From Afipia sp. 64-13 (GTDB lineage Bacteria; Pseudomonadota; Alphaproteobacteria; Rhizobiales; Xanthobacteraceae): 64,000 nt of DNA. The translations under genes and the position numbers were made by a program. Numbering within the stretch: the stretch's first letter is position 1; every line of letters starts with the position of its first letter. Shown here piece by piece: positions 53,492 to 61,584 of this stretch. The stretch lies in contig MKUJ01000001.1 of NCBI GenBank assembly GCA_001897755.1, positions 434,371-498,370 of the forward strand, given 5' to 3'. The notes under the pieces are model-generated. The model was not told where the DNA came from, ran no database searches, and saw only the letters and a list, made by a program, of their open reading frames with translations.

Positions 53492-54553
53492 TCAGATACC
53501 CAGACCGCGTTGTCGCAATAGCATATAGAGAAAGAAAGGCGCGCCGACAGTCGCCGTCAGAATGCCGATCGGAACCTCTGCAGGAGCGGCCAGCACGCGG
53601 GCGAGCGTGTCGGCGCCGATCAGCAGAATGGCTCCGAGAAAGGCCGAGGCCGGCAGCAGCATGCGGTGGCCGGGTCCGATCATCAGCCGCAGCAGATGCG
53701 GCACCACGATGCCGACAAAGCCGATGACGCCGCAGATCGACACCGCCGCACCCGTCATCGCCGAGACCATGACGATGGAGATTTTTTTCAGGCGCTCGAC
53801 ATTGACCCCGGAATGGAAAGCTTCGGCTTCCCCGAGCGCGAGGACATCAAGTCCGCGCGCGACCAGCGGAATGGCGAGCAGCGAGATGAGCGCGATCGGC
53901 GCGATCGAAAGACCCTTCGTCCAGGTTGCGCCACTGATGGAGCCGAGCAGCCAGAACGTAATGTCACGCAATTGGCGGTCGTCCGCCATGAACACCAGAA
54001 GGCCGATGCCGGCATTCGCCAGCGCGGCGATGGCAAGTCCGGCCAGCAGAAACAGCGCGACCGAGGTTCGGCCGTTGCGGCTGGCGATCCTGTAGAGGAT
54101 CATGGTGGTCAGAAGCGAGCCGGCAAAGGCGAACAGCGGCAGCATCTGGCCCTGAAGGAATTTCAGGTGAACGCCCCAGGCGCTGTCGGACAGCACGATG
54201 GCGACCGCGGCGGCAAATGCGCCGCCGCTGGAGACGCCGACAAGCGCGGGATCCGCGAGCGGATTGCGAAACAGGCCCTGCATGATGGTGCCGGACACCG
54301 CCAGCAATGCGCCGATCATGGCGGCCACCGCGATGCGCGGAATCCGGATCGACCACAGCACGAGCTGGTCGCGTGCCAGCATGCCGCTGATATCGCTTCC
54401 AAGACCAAGCGCGGCGATCAGCCGTTGCAGCGGAATGCCGGCGGCGCCGATCGTCATTGCCAGCAGGGCCGCGAGGACCAGGCCGCACAGCAGGACAGAG
54501 AAAACGAGCAGGGACGATGGCCGCAAATGCGGACGGGGAAGCGCGCGCGGCAT
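53492..54553 (-). CDS. hmuU: Haemin transport permease HmuU (FecCD family)
   Basis: The product has about nine or ten helices and the FecCD motifs GTIMQGLFRNPLADPALVGVSSGGA and FVGIVVPHLLRLMIGPGHR. It forms the inner-membrane haem channel with HmuV. Start is uncertain: the ATG at 54553 (MPRALPRP, 353 residues) leaves a 26-bp gap to hmuT, a TTG at 54583 overlaps the hmuT stop, and an ATG at 54619 lies inside hmuT. No clear ribosome site decides it. Confidence 0.9.
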   Translation of the reverse strand: MPRALPRPHLRPSSLLVFSVLLCGLVLAALLAMTIGAAGIPLQRLIAALGLGSDISGMLARDQLVLWSIRIPRIAVAAMIGALLAVSGTIMQGLFRNPLADPALVGVSSGGAFAAAVAIVLSDSAWGVHLKFLQGQMLPLFAFAGSLLTTMILYRIASRNGRTSVALFLLAGLAIAALANAGIGLLVFMADDRQLRDITFWLLGSISGATWTKGLSIAPIALISLLAIPLVARGLDVLALGEAEAFHSGVNVERLKKISIVMVSAMTGAAVSICGVIGFVGIVVPHLLRLMIGPGHRMLLPASAFLGAILLIGADTLARVLAAPAEVPIGILTATVGAPFFLYMLLRQRGLGI

Positions 54554-54579
54554 CGGCGGCCCGTTTGACGTGGTATCGG

Positions 54580-55545
54580 TCAATGTCGGCAGTCTGCGGC
54601 AAACACGGCGGGTTGCCAATTGGCTTCGCTCGATCCGAGCGAGGGATAGAGTTTGACGGCGAGATCATGTGCCGCCGCCGCCGTCCGGGGACCAAAGCCG
54701 AGCAGGTAAAGACCTTCCATCGCGACAAAAGATTGAGACTTGGCAGCCGGTGTCAGGGTGAAGGCCGGATTGGCGAACACCGTCTCCTTTTCGATCTGAT
54801 CCTGGCCACGCTGCATGGTGAGGATGACGTCGGGCTTGGAGGCGATGATCGCTTCGTCGTTGATGGGTTTGTAGCCCTCGAAGGCGTCGATGGCGTTGAT
54901 GCCGCCGGCGAGCTTGATGATGGCATCGGCGGCAGTCTTGCCGCCGGCCACCATGGCGCGGCCGTTCAGGAACGACATCACGAACATGACGCGCACAGGT
55001 TTGCCGATCTTGCCGCGCAGGCTGTGCAGCGAAGCAAGATCGCTGGTCACCGCTTTCGCAAGGCACGCGCCACGCGCGTCCGCGTTCATGGCATGCGCGA
55101 CGAGATTGATCTTCTGGACCAGGCCTTCCTCGGTATGCGTGTCGGGAACGAAAATCAGCGGGACCTTCGCGTTCTGCAGAACGTCGATGATTTCCTTCGG
55201 ACCCGCGCCGTCGATCGCGAGAATCAGTTTGGGATTGAGTCCGAGCACGCCCTCGGCGGACAACTGACGCATGTAGCCGACGTTCGGCTTTTCACTCAAT
55301 GCAGTACTTGGATAGAGGCTGGTGGAATCGACGCCGACGATCCGGTCCTGCAAGCCGAGTGCGTAAAGAATCTCCGTCACCGCGCCGCCGATCGAGACGA
55401 TGCGCTGGGTATCGGTCACCTGAACGTCGTGTCCATGGGCGTCGCGAACGACGATGCTGTCGGCTGACGCGGGCGCAGCGTTCATCATGAGCGCCACGGC
55501 GAGGCCGGCGAGAGAAATGAGGCGAGGGCGGGTCCAGCGTTTCAT
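54580..55545 (-). CDS. hmuT: Haemin-binding periplasmic protein HmuT
   Basis: The 321-residue product has a signal peptide (LISLAGLAVALMMNAAPASA), then a class III binding-protein fold with TQRIVSIGGAVTEILYALGL and the GYMRQLSAEGVLGLNP region that carries the likely haem-ligand Tyr. It shuttles haem from HmuR to HmuUV. It begins 14 bp after hmuP. Confidence 0.93.
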   Translation of the reverse strand: MKRWTRPRLISLAGLAVALMMNAAPASADSIVVRDAHGHDVQVTDTQRIVSIGGAVTEILYALGLQDRIVGVDSTSLYPSTALSEKPNVGYMRQLSAEGVLGLNPKLILAIDGAGPKEIIDVLQNAKVPLIFVPDTHTEEGLVQKINLVAHAMNADARGACLAKAVTSDLASLHSLRGKIGKPVRVMFVMSFLNGRAMVAGGKTAADAIIKLAGGINAIDAFEGYKPINDEAIIASKPDVILTMQRGQDQIEKETVFANPAFTLTPAAKSQSFVAMEGLYLLGFGPRTAAAAHDLAVKLYPSLGSSEANWQPAVFAADCRH

Positions 55546-55559
55546 TGTAATAATTTTGT

Positions 55560-55766
55560 CTACTTGGTCAGGATCAGTTTGTTTTGCGATGTCAGCCGGA
55601 GACGATAGACGTCCTCGCCATGCGAGATCGTGATCTCGCGCGCCGCCGCGAACAGTTCTTTACTGCCGATACGATTATCGACAATTGAAACCGTGCGTTT
55701 GTCTGGCGATGTCGGTGAACCAGGAATGGATTGGCTGGAACCATCGTTCCGCGGGCCTGCAACCAT
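55560..55766 (-). CDS. hmuP: Haemin uptake protein HmuP (HemP family)
   Basis: The 68-residue protein has the HemP core VDNRIGSKELFAAAREITI followed by HGEDVYRLRLT and NKLILTK. In Bradyrhizobium HmuP binds the hmuR promoter region and, with Irr, activates the haem uptake genes; the same control is likely here because hmuP is the first gene facing hmuR. The N-terminal ~22 residues are poorly conserved, so the start could be shorter. Confidence 0.9.
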   Translation of the reverse strand: MVAGPRNDGSSQSIPGSPTSPDKRTVSIVDNRIGSKELFAAAREITISHGEDVYRLRLTSQNKLILTK

Positions 55767-56013
55767 GTTTCGAGCGATTCCCTCTGATCATCGCGAATAA
55801 TGATTTCGGTTATAGGGTTGCTGCGGACGTTATTCCAACGCGCCAGTTTACAATTGCTTTAAGGTGCGCCCGCGTGCGCTTGACCGTCATCCGTGACGCC
55901 CGTACGAGAAAGTGGCGCGATGATGGCCGGAACGGCTCGCGCGCGTAACAGCCAGCCAGCCCGCGTGGACGCGGGCCCGCCAGCCATATCCGAAATTTGT
56001 AGTTGGGGCTGTC

Positions 56014-58422
56014 ATGGTGGGGCTGAACAAGCGCGCACGCGCGCTTCTGTTATCTGTGTCTGTTGTTTCCCTCGTGGGCTGGGTGCCGGTTGCGCAGGCG
56101 CAGCAGGCGGCCGAGCCGGGCGTTCAGGCGGCGAAACGCAAGAAGAATTCCGCACATGAGCAGGTGCGACAGAATGACCCTGTCTTCACCACCGCCTATG
56201 CGCAGATCGGTGCGGCAACTCAGCAGCCGCTGGACGTGATCACGGTTGCGGCGTCCAAGACCGAGGAGCGGGCGATCGATGCGCTCGCGCCGGTGAGCGT
56301 GGTGACGCTCGAACAGATTCAGGGGCGTAACGCCAGCACAGTCGGCGATCTGGTCTACAATATGCCCGGCGTGTGGCTGCAGAATCGCGGCGACGATCCT
56401 TCCACCTCAATCAACATTCGTGGCTTGCAGGATTTCGGCCGCGTCGCGGTGGTGGTTGACGGCGCGCGGCAGAATTACCAGCGCACCGGCCATTTCGCCA
56501 ATGGCTCGTTCTTCCTCAATCCCGAATTGATCGGCGGCATCGATATTGTGCGCGGCCCGACCGCCAATATCTACGGCTCCGGCGCGATCGGTGGCGTTGC
56601 ATCGTTCCGTACCAAGGACATCGAGGACGTAGTGCGCCCGGGCGAGCGCTGGGGCGTCGATGTCAATTCGATGATCGGCAGCAACAGGAGTCGCGCGACT
56701 GGCTCGGCGTTCGGCGGCATTCACGTCAATCCGAACGTCGATATTTTTGCCGGCGGTACCTATTCGACGCAGGGAAATTATCGCGACGGCACGGACTACA
56801 CCGTGGCCAACACCTGGAACAGGCTGTCGAGCGGCATCGCCAAGCTGACGGTGCGGCCGGCCGATGGTCATGAGATCAAGCTCGGCACGATCTTCCAGGA
56901 AAACATCTACAATATCGGTCAGCCCAGACGTACCGTGGGTGATCCCAACACACTGCCGCTTGGACCACCGCTTTTCCCGGGTGGACCGCCGAGCGATCCG
57001 AATGGTCCGACCTCGATCTACGCAACCAACGTAAAGAACTATACGACGACGCTGGGTTGGAAGTATTCGCAGCCTGACGACAAGCTGTTCGACTGGGACG
57101 CCAAGATCTACTGGAATCGTACCGATAACGACCAGGTTAAAGTCGGGCATACTACGGCGACCAATTCCGCTTATTGCGGCGGCACCGTGCCCGGCAATGC
57201 CGTGTCTGGATGTATCGGCGATAATCGCAGCTATCGGATCGATACTTTCGGCTTCGACGTCCACAATACGTCGCGGTTTGAAACGGGCGACTGGCGCCAT
57301 GCTCTTACTTACGGCGTTGATGGATTCCGCGATGATGTGAATACGCAGGATTCTCGCGGTAATTCCAATGTGACGACGCCTGGCGGCGTTCGGACCGTCT
57401 CAGGCGGTTTTATGCAGTGGAAGACGAACTATACGTCTCTGCTCGAGATGGTTGGCGCCCTGCGTTATGACAACTACCACCTCGATTCCGGTACAACGTC
57501 CGTTAGTGGAGATCGTCTTTCGCCCAAGATCACGGTCGGTTTCTTTCCGACGGCCGTTTTTACGCCTTACGTAAGCTATGCTGAAGGTTATCGGGCTCCG
57601 TCAGTCACGGAGACGCTGATCGACGGTTCGCATGTTGGCGCGACGACGAACGACTCATTCTTTGTCTGTCCGTCGGGGCAACGGTTGCCAACGATCCCGA
57701 ATCCTCCGGGCCAGCCGATCAATCCGAATACGTCGACATTCTGCTTTGTGCCCAATCCGAACCTGCGTCCGGAAATCGGCAAGACCAAGGAGGTTGGTGT
57801 CAACATCAAGAAGAATGACGTGTTTGCTGCGGGCGATACCTTCCGCGGAAAGTTCAACGTCTTCCGCAACGACGTCGAGGACTACATCGATACGGTTGCC
57901 TATGGCACGCCTTATGTCACGGGCGGCAACAGCTACTACCCGTTCTTGCAGTATCAGAACATTAACGCTGCCCGGATATCCGGCTTCGAAGCAGAAACGA
58001 TGTACGATGCCCAATCGTGGTTCATCGGCGTGTCTGCGACGATTCAGGATGGCAAGAACGTACAGACCGGTATCGGGCTGTACAGCATCCCTCCGCAAAA
58101 GGTCACCACCACGGCGGGTGTCCGGTTTGCCGACTACAAGGCAACGTTGTCGGTGATGTGGACGAATATAAAGGCAAATACGGACGTGCCGGCCAACTAT
58201 CTTCCCGGCACCTCGTATGATCTCGTAAATCTCTATCTGACGGTGAAGCCGACCGCGAACCTGACTTTGGTCGCCTCGGTCGAGAACCTTCTGAACCAGT
58301 ATTATCGCCCATACGCGATCCCGCGCGGTTCAACCACGGATACCCAGAATGACGTAAAATGGGCGAGTGCCGGCGCAGGTCTCGTTATCAAGGGTGGCTT
58401 GAAGTATCACTTCGGAGGATAA
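56014..58422 (+). CDS. hmuR: TonB-dependent haem/haemoglobin receptor HmuR
   Basis: The 802-residue outer-membrane receptor has a signal peptide (cut after AQA), a TonB box region (LDVITVAASKTEE), a plug domain (MPGVWLQNRGDD, INIRGLQDFGRVAVVVDG) and a 22-strand barrel. The haem-receptor pair YRAP (526-529) and NPNL (581-584) is present, with His540 between them as expected for haem binding. The stretch from about 57.0 to 58.4 kb uses more A/T-ending codons than the neighbours. Divergent from hmuP over 247 bp. Confidence 0.95.
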   Translation: MVGLNKRARALLLSVSVVSLVGWVPVAQAQQAAEPGVQAAKRKKNSAHEQVRQNDPVFTTAYAQIGAATQQPLDVITVAASKTEERAIDALAPVSVVTLEQIQGRNASTVGDLVYNMPGVWLQNRGDDPSTSINIRGLQDFGRVAVVVDGARQNYQRTGHFANGSFFLNPELIGGIDIVRGPTANIYGSGAIGGVASFRTKDIEDVVRPGERWGVDVNSMIGSNRSRATGSAFGGIHVNPNVDIFAGGTYSTQGNYRDGTDYTVANTWNRLSSGIAKLTVRPADGHEIKLGTIFQENIYNIGQPRRTVGDPNTLPLGPPLFPGGPPSDPNGPTSIYATNVKNYTTTLGWKYSQPDDKLFDWDAKIYWNRTDNDQVKVGHTTATNSAYCGGTVPGNAVSGCIGDNRSYRIDTFGFDVHNTSRFETGDWRHALTYGVDGFRDDVNTQDSRGNSNVTTPGGVRTVSGGFMQWKTNYTSLLEMVGALRYDNYHLDSGTTSVSGDRLSPKITVGFFPTAVFTPYVSYAEGYRAPSVTETLIDGSHVGATTNDSFFVCPSGQRLPTIPNPPGQPINPNTSTFCFVPNPNLRPEIGKTKEVGVNIKKNDVFAAGDTFRGKFNVFRNDVEDYIDTVAYGTPYVTGGNSYYPFLQYQNINAARISGFEAETMYDAQSWFIGVSATIQDGKNVQTGIGLYSIPPQKVTTTAGVRFADYKATLSVMWTNIKANTDVPANYLPGTSYDLVNLYLTVKPTANLTLVASVENLLNQYYRPYAIPRGSTTDTQNDVKWASAGAGLVIKGGLKYHFGG

Positions 58423-58458
58423 GTCCGCACGTATCTACATCCTTGATCGATCGGGCGA

Positions 58459-58483
58459 GCCGCGCAGGATTTCTCTGCGCGGC
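58459..58483. other. Perfect 9-bp hairpin between hmuR and the haem oxygenase gene
   Basis: GCCGCGCAG pairs with CTGCGCGGC around a 7-base loop. No T-tract follows. It may stabilise or partly terminate the hmuR mRNA. Confidence 0.6.
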
Positions 58484-58551
58484 ATCGTGCGTCTGGAAAT
58501 AACTTGTTTTATCGGGCAGGTTGCCCATCAGGACCGCAAGGGAGAGACGAC

Positions 58552-58887
58552 ATGTATATCGCAATGAACCGTTTTCAGGTGAAGAAGGGCTCCGAGCAGG
58601 CGTTCGAGACGCTGTGGGCGAGCCGTGAATCCTATCTCAGCGAGTTGCCGGGATTCATCGAATTTCATCTCCTGCGCGGCCCCGATGCGGAGGATCACAA
58701 GCTTTATTCCACGCACACGTTGTGGGCTGACAAGGCGGCGTTCGAGGGTTGGACCAAGTCCGAGCAGTTCCGCAAGGCGCATGCCCGCGCCGACAACCAG
58801 ACCGGCGACAGCCTCTATCTCGGCCATCCGAAATTCGAAGGCTTCGAGGTCATCCAGACCGAGCGCAAGACCAGCGCCGCCGCCTGA
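58552..58887 (+). CDS. IsdG-type haem-degrading monooxygenase (HmuQ/HmuD-like)
   Basis: The 111-residue ABM-fold protein has Asn6, Trp67 and His77 at the places of the IsdG catalytic triad, in MNRFQV, FEGWTKS and FRKAHAR. Proteins of this type in Bradyrhizobium (HmuQ, HmuD) open the haem ring in the cytoplasm to release iron. It follows hmuR by 129 bp and precedes hutX by 25 bp. GGGAGAG precedes the ATG at 58552. Confidence 0.9.
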   Translation: MYIAMNRFQVKKGSEQAFETLWASRESYLSELPGFIEFHLLRGPDAEDHKLYSTHTLWADKAAFEGWTKSEQFRKAHARADNQTGDSLYLGHPKFEGFEVIQTERKTSAAA

Positions 58888-58912
58888 TCCTCTTACTCAC
58901 GGAACACACATC

Positions 58913-59422
58913 ATGTTGAGCACGGATCTGGCCGCTCTGAAAAAGCATATGGCCGAAAATCCCGGCGGGGTGATCGAGGACGTTGCACGCGACAAGAACG
59001 CGACGTGCCGCGCGGTGCTGGAGGCGCTGCCGGAAGAGATGCGCAGCTTCGCGCCGGGGTCGGCCTTCGTGGAGGCGATGCAGGACATCGCCACCTGGGG
59101 GCAGGTCACGCTGATCATCCATACCGATGATGGGATTTTCGAAGTGACCGATCCGGTCTCGCAAGGCGAGATCGGCCGCGGCTACTTCAATCTCTCGGGC
59201 CCCAAGGGACTGCACGGACATCTGCGGCACGAGCGTTGCGGCGGCCTTGCCTTCGTCGAGCGTCCCTTCATGGGAAAATCCTCGGCGTTTGTCGCTTTCA
59301 TCAATGTCGATGGCGGCGTCATGTTCAAGGTGTTTGTCGGACGCGACGAGGCCCGTCAGCTCAAGGCCGATCAGATGGAGCGGTTCCACGCTCTGGCGAC
59401 GAAGCTGCAGGCGAGCCGTTAA
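58913..59422 (+). CDS. hutX: Cytosolic haem utilisation carrier HutX
   Basis: The 169-residue protein matches the HutX/HuvX family (WGQVTLIIHTDDGIFEV, GYFNLSGPKGLHGHLRHERC, GGLAFVERPFMGKSSAFVAF), related to one half of HemS/HmuS. It binds haem in the cytoplasm and passes it on, here probably to the neighbouring haem oxygenase. His residues in the HGHLRHE stretch may be ligands. Confidence 0.9.
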   Translation: MLSTDLAALKKHMAENPGGVIEDVARDKNATCRAVLEALPEEMRSFAPGSAFVEAMQDIATWGQVTLIIHTDDGIFEVTDPVSQGEIGRGYFNLSGPKGLHGHLRHERCGGLAFVERPFMGKSSAFVAFINVDGGVMFKVFVGRDEARQLKADQMERFHALATKLQASR

Positions 59423-59471
59423 CCTTATCCGGCGGCATCACCCGTTTGAGTAGGGGCGTCGCGGGGAACAT

Positions 59472-59508
59472 CAACATCGCGCGGGTGTTATTCACCCGCG
59501 CGATGTTG
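59472..59508. terminator. Perfect 16-bp hairpin after hutX
   Basis: CAACATCGCGCGGGTG pairs without mismatch with its complement at 59493-59508 around TTATT. It is followed by GCGTTCGG, not a T-tract. It ends 19 bases before the next ATG, so it may end the haem operon or control the next gene. Confidence 0.5.
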
Positions 59509-59527
59509 CGTTCGGCCGCGGTGTTTC

Positions 59528-59989
59528 ATGCCCTTGCTGCGTTATTTCGTCATTGTCGGGAGCTGTCTGCTCGTGCTCCTGTTTGCAGCTGACGCCTATC
59601 TGCCGAAATCCGGCGGGTCGGATGTGCACGTCTCGCGTTCCGACGCGACGCCGGTGGATCTGACGACGGTCCGGATCACGTCGAACAAACAAACCGCACC
59701 GCCTATCGTGTACGATACCAGCCGGCCGCCGATCGTCGCCCGGCCGGCGATTGTGAACGCGCCGGCCGTTGCGATGCCCGCTACCAGCGCTCCCGCGGCG
59801 AAGGAATCTCCTGCCGTCAAGGAGCACGTACGGAACGCCTACGCGCAGGCCGAGACGGCTCCCTCCGCTCGGACGGAAGTTGCCGTGACATCCAAAGTCT
59901 CCAAAAAGCGGGCGGCAAGCCGCAAGCAGCAGCAAAAGCGGCGTGCGTTGGCGCAAGCGCGCGAGCCGGGATTTTTCGATTTCTGGTAG
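59528..59989 (+). CDS. Membrane-anchored Ala/Pro-rich protein of unknown function
   Basis: The 153-residue product has an N-terminal helix (YFVIVGSCLLVLLFAADAYL) that may stay as an anchor, a Pro/Ala-rich middle (PPIVYDTSRPPIVARPAIV), a Lys/Arg-rich stretch (SKKRAASRKQQQKRRALAQA) and a C-terminal EPGFFDFW. It looks like a periplasmic or wall-linked protein. No family recognised. Confidence 0.7.
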   Translation: MPLLRYFVIVGSCLLVLLFAADAYLPKSGGSDVHVSRSDATPVDLTTVRITSNKQTAPPIVYDTSRPPIVARPAIVNAPAVAMPATSAPAAKESPAVKEHVRNAYAQAETAPSARTEVAVTSKVSKKRAASRKQQQKRRALAQAREPGFFDFW

Positions 59990-60177
59990 CAACGCTGCGC
60001 GGGGTGCGATCGTCGCAGCCCATCGCCGATAGTCCCTCATCGGCATTTTTCGAATGCGCGGTTTTGTTCCGATAAAATCCGGATTTCAATTTGCCTTTGT
60101 GTCGTTCTGATACGGAACGCGATCACCACTGTTCGGTTTGCGGCACAGACCGAATTGGCGGTCGAGAGGAGAGGCCG

Positions 60178-60873
60178 ATGAACAGAACAGCATGGATGAT
60201 TTCAACCACTGCACTTACGTTCGCGATTGCAACCGGCGTGGCGTCTGCGCAGAGCGCGGCGCCCGGCGGCATGAAGGGCGGCGAAGCTCCCGCCGCAACG
60301 GCGCCCGCGAATCCCGGAGGGGCCGCGAAAGGAAACATGGGCGCCGAGCATTCCGCGCCAGCCGGTGCCAGGGGAGAGAGACACGGTGCGGGTGAAAACG
60401 GCATGACGAATGCGCCAAAGCAGGCGCAGGAGAACCGGTCCGGTTCGCCGTCCAAATCGCAGGCTCAGTCGGACACCAAAGGTCCGAACGAGATGAAGGG
60501 CGGCGCGAAGTCGGCAAACGAGTCCAACATGAAGGGTGACAAGGGCTCGACGGCCTCCGAGACGCGCTCCAACGCGGGCGCGGGCAAGACCACGGGCAAT
60601 GCGGCAACCTCGGCGACGGCCGCGCCGCCGGCGGAGAAGCGCTCCCAGATCTCCAGCGCGATCAGGCAGGAGAAGGTGAAGGAGGTCACCCATGTGAACT
60701 TCAACATCTCGGTCGGCGCACGCGTGCCGACCTCCGTACATTATTATCCGCTTCCGGCCCGGATCGTCGAAATCTATCCGGAGTGGCGCGGCTACGATTT
60801 CATTCTGGTGAACGGCAGGTACATCATCCTGCGACCGGACACGCATGAGATCGTCTACATTATCGAAAGCTGA
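60178..60873 (+). CDS. DUF1236 domain protein, exported
   Basis: The 231-residue product has a signal peptide (cut after ASA), a long low-complexity Gly/Ala/Asn/Lys region at about 25-150 (GGMKGGEAP, NEMKGGAKSAN) and a C-terminal DUF1236 domain (ARIVEIYPEWRGYDFILVNGRYIILRPDTHEIVYIIE). The family is periplasmic and of unknown role, common in Bradyrhizobium relatives. GAGAGGAG precedes the ATG at 60178, and a strong terminator follows. Confidence 0.88.
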   Translation: MNRTAWMISTTALTFAIATGVASAQSAAPGGMKGGEAPAATAPANPGGAAKGNMGAEHSAPAGARGERHGAGENGMTNAPKQAQENRSGSPSKSQAQSDTKGPNEMKGGAKSANESNMKGDKGSTASETRSNAGAGKTTGNAATSATAAPPAEKRSQISSAIRQEKVKEVTHVNFNISVGARVPTSVHYYPLPARIVEIYPEWRGYDFILVNGRYIILRPDTHEIVYIIES

Positions 60874-60893
60874 TTTCGGCCGGCTATGATCAC

Positions 60894-60930
60894 AACGGGA
60901 GGCAGTCGCTGGATTGCCTCCCGTTTTGTT
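60894..60930 (+). terminator. Rho-independent terminator after the DUF1236 gene
   Basis: AACGGGAGGCA pairs perfectly with TGCCTCCCGTT over 11 bp around a 10-base loop, followed by TTGTTT. Confidence 0.9.
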
Positions 60931-60975
60931 TGCCGGGCGACCGGCGGCAGACGTTATATTAAGTGATAAAGGCGC

Positions 60976-61485
60976 TCAGACCTTGCGACGCTGGCGGCCC
61001 GGGCGCGGATGCTCGCTCTCCGGCGCGCTCTGGGCGGTGTCCTTGATACGGTTCTTTACCGCGACCAGCGTATCGAGGCTGGTGCGAATCGCTTCGGCCG
61101 GCACATCCTGCAGCACGTCGCATGCAATCGCGTCACGCAGGCTGTCGAGATCGTCGACAAGCTGGCGGCCGGCGGTGGTCAAAAAGAGTTGATTGGCCCG
61201 GCGGTCGCGTGGATCGGCACGTCGTTCGAGCAGGCCGTGCTCGACCAGCCGGTCGAGCAACCGGACCAGTGAAATTGGCTGCAACTCAAGCACATCGGCG
61301 AGATCGACCTGAGAAAGTCCTTCCTGCTCCCGCAAGCGGAAGAGCACGATCCATTGCGCGCGGGTGGTGCCGCGGCTTTTTGCCCGGTGCTCGATATAGT
61401 TGCGCAGCAGTCTTGAGCTTTCGATCAACTGGGCCACAAATTGTCGTTTTAAATCAGAGGCCATGGCTGCACGCCCCAAGGTCAT
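60976..61485 (-). CDS. MarR family transcriptional regulator
   Basis: The 169-residue protein has the MarR winged helix (TRAQWIVLFRLREQEGLSQVDLADVLEL, LLDRLVEHGLLERRADPRDRRANQLFLT). Its C-terminal ~20 residues are Arg/Pro-rich. It is divergent from the RND efflux genes and probably represses them until a ligand binds. An ATG at codon 8 (MASDLKRQ) may be the true start. Confidence 0.92.
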   Translation of the reverse strand: MTLGRAAMASDLKRQFVAQLIESSRLLRNYIEHRAKSRGTTRAQWIVLFRLREQEGLSQVDLADVLELQPISLVRLLDRLVEHGLLERRADPRDRRANQLFLTTAGRQLVDDLDSLRDAIACDVLQDVPAEAIRTSLDTLVAVKNRIKDTAQSAPESEHPRPGRQRRKV

Positions 61486-61546
61486 TTTACGAATAATTGA
61501 TATGCTGGCGTATTAAGTGCAAGCATACTGACAGGTGTCCCATATA

Positions 61547-61566
61547 TTCTGCAAGTGCATGCAGAA
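61547..61566. promoter_or_regulatory. Candidate MarR operator
   Basis: TTCTGCA and TGCAGAA form perfect 7-base arms around a 6-base spacer, a size fitting a MarR dimer. A second, wider inverted pair (TATGCT / AGCATA) spans 61501-61527. Both lie between the marR-type gene and the efflux adaptor. Confidence 0.5.
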
Positions 61567-61584
61567 GGCGAAGAGAGTGACTTC

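Noticed and set aside
55767..56013. Irr/ICE iron-control element between hmuP and hmuR
   Set aside because: One is expected from Bradyrhizobium, and an AT-rich stretch near TTTACAATTGCTTTAA was inspected, but it is not a convincing palindrome and I cannot match it to a consensus with confidence.
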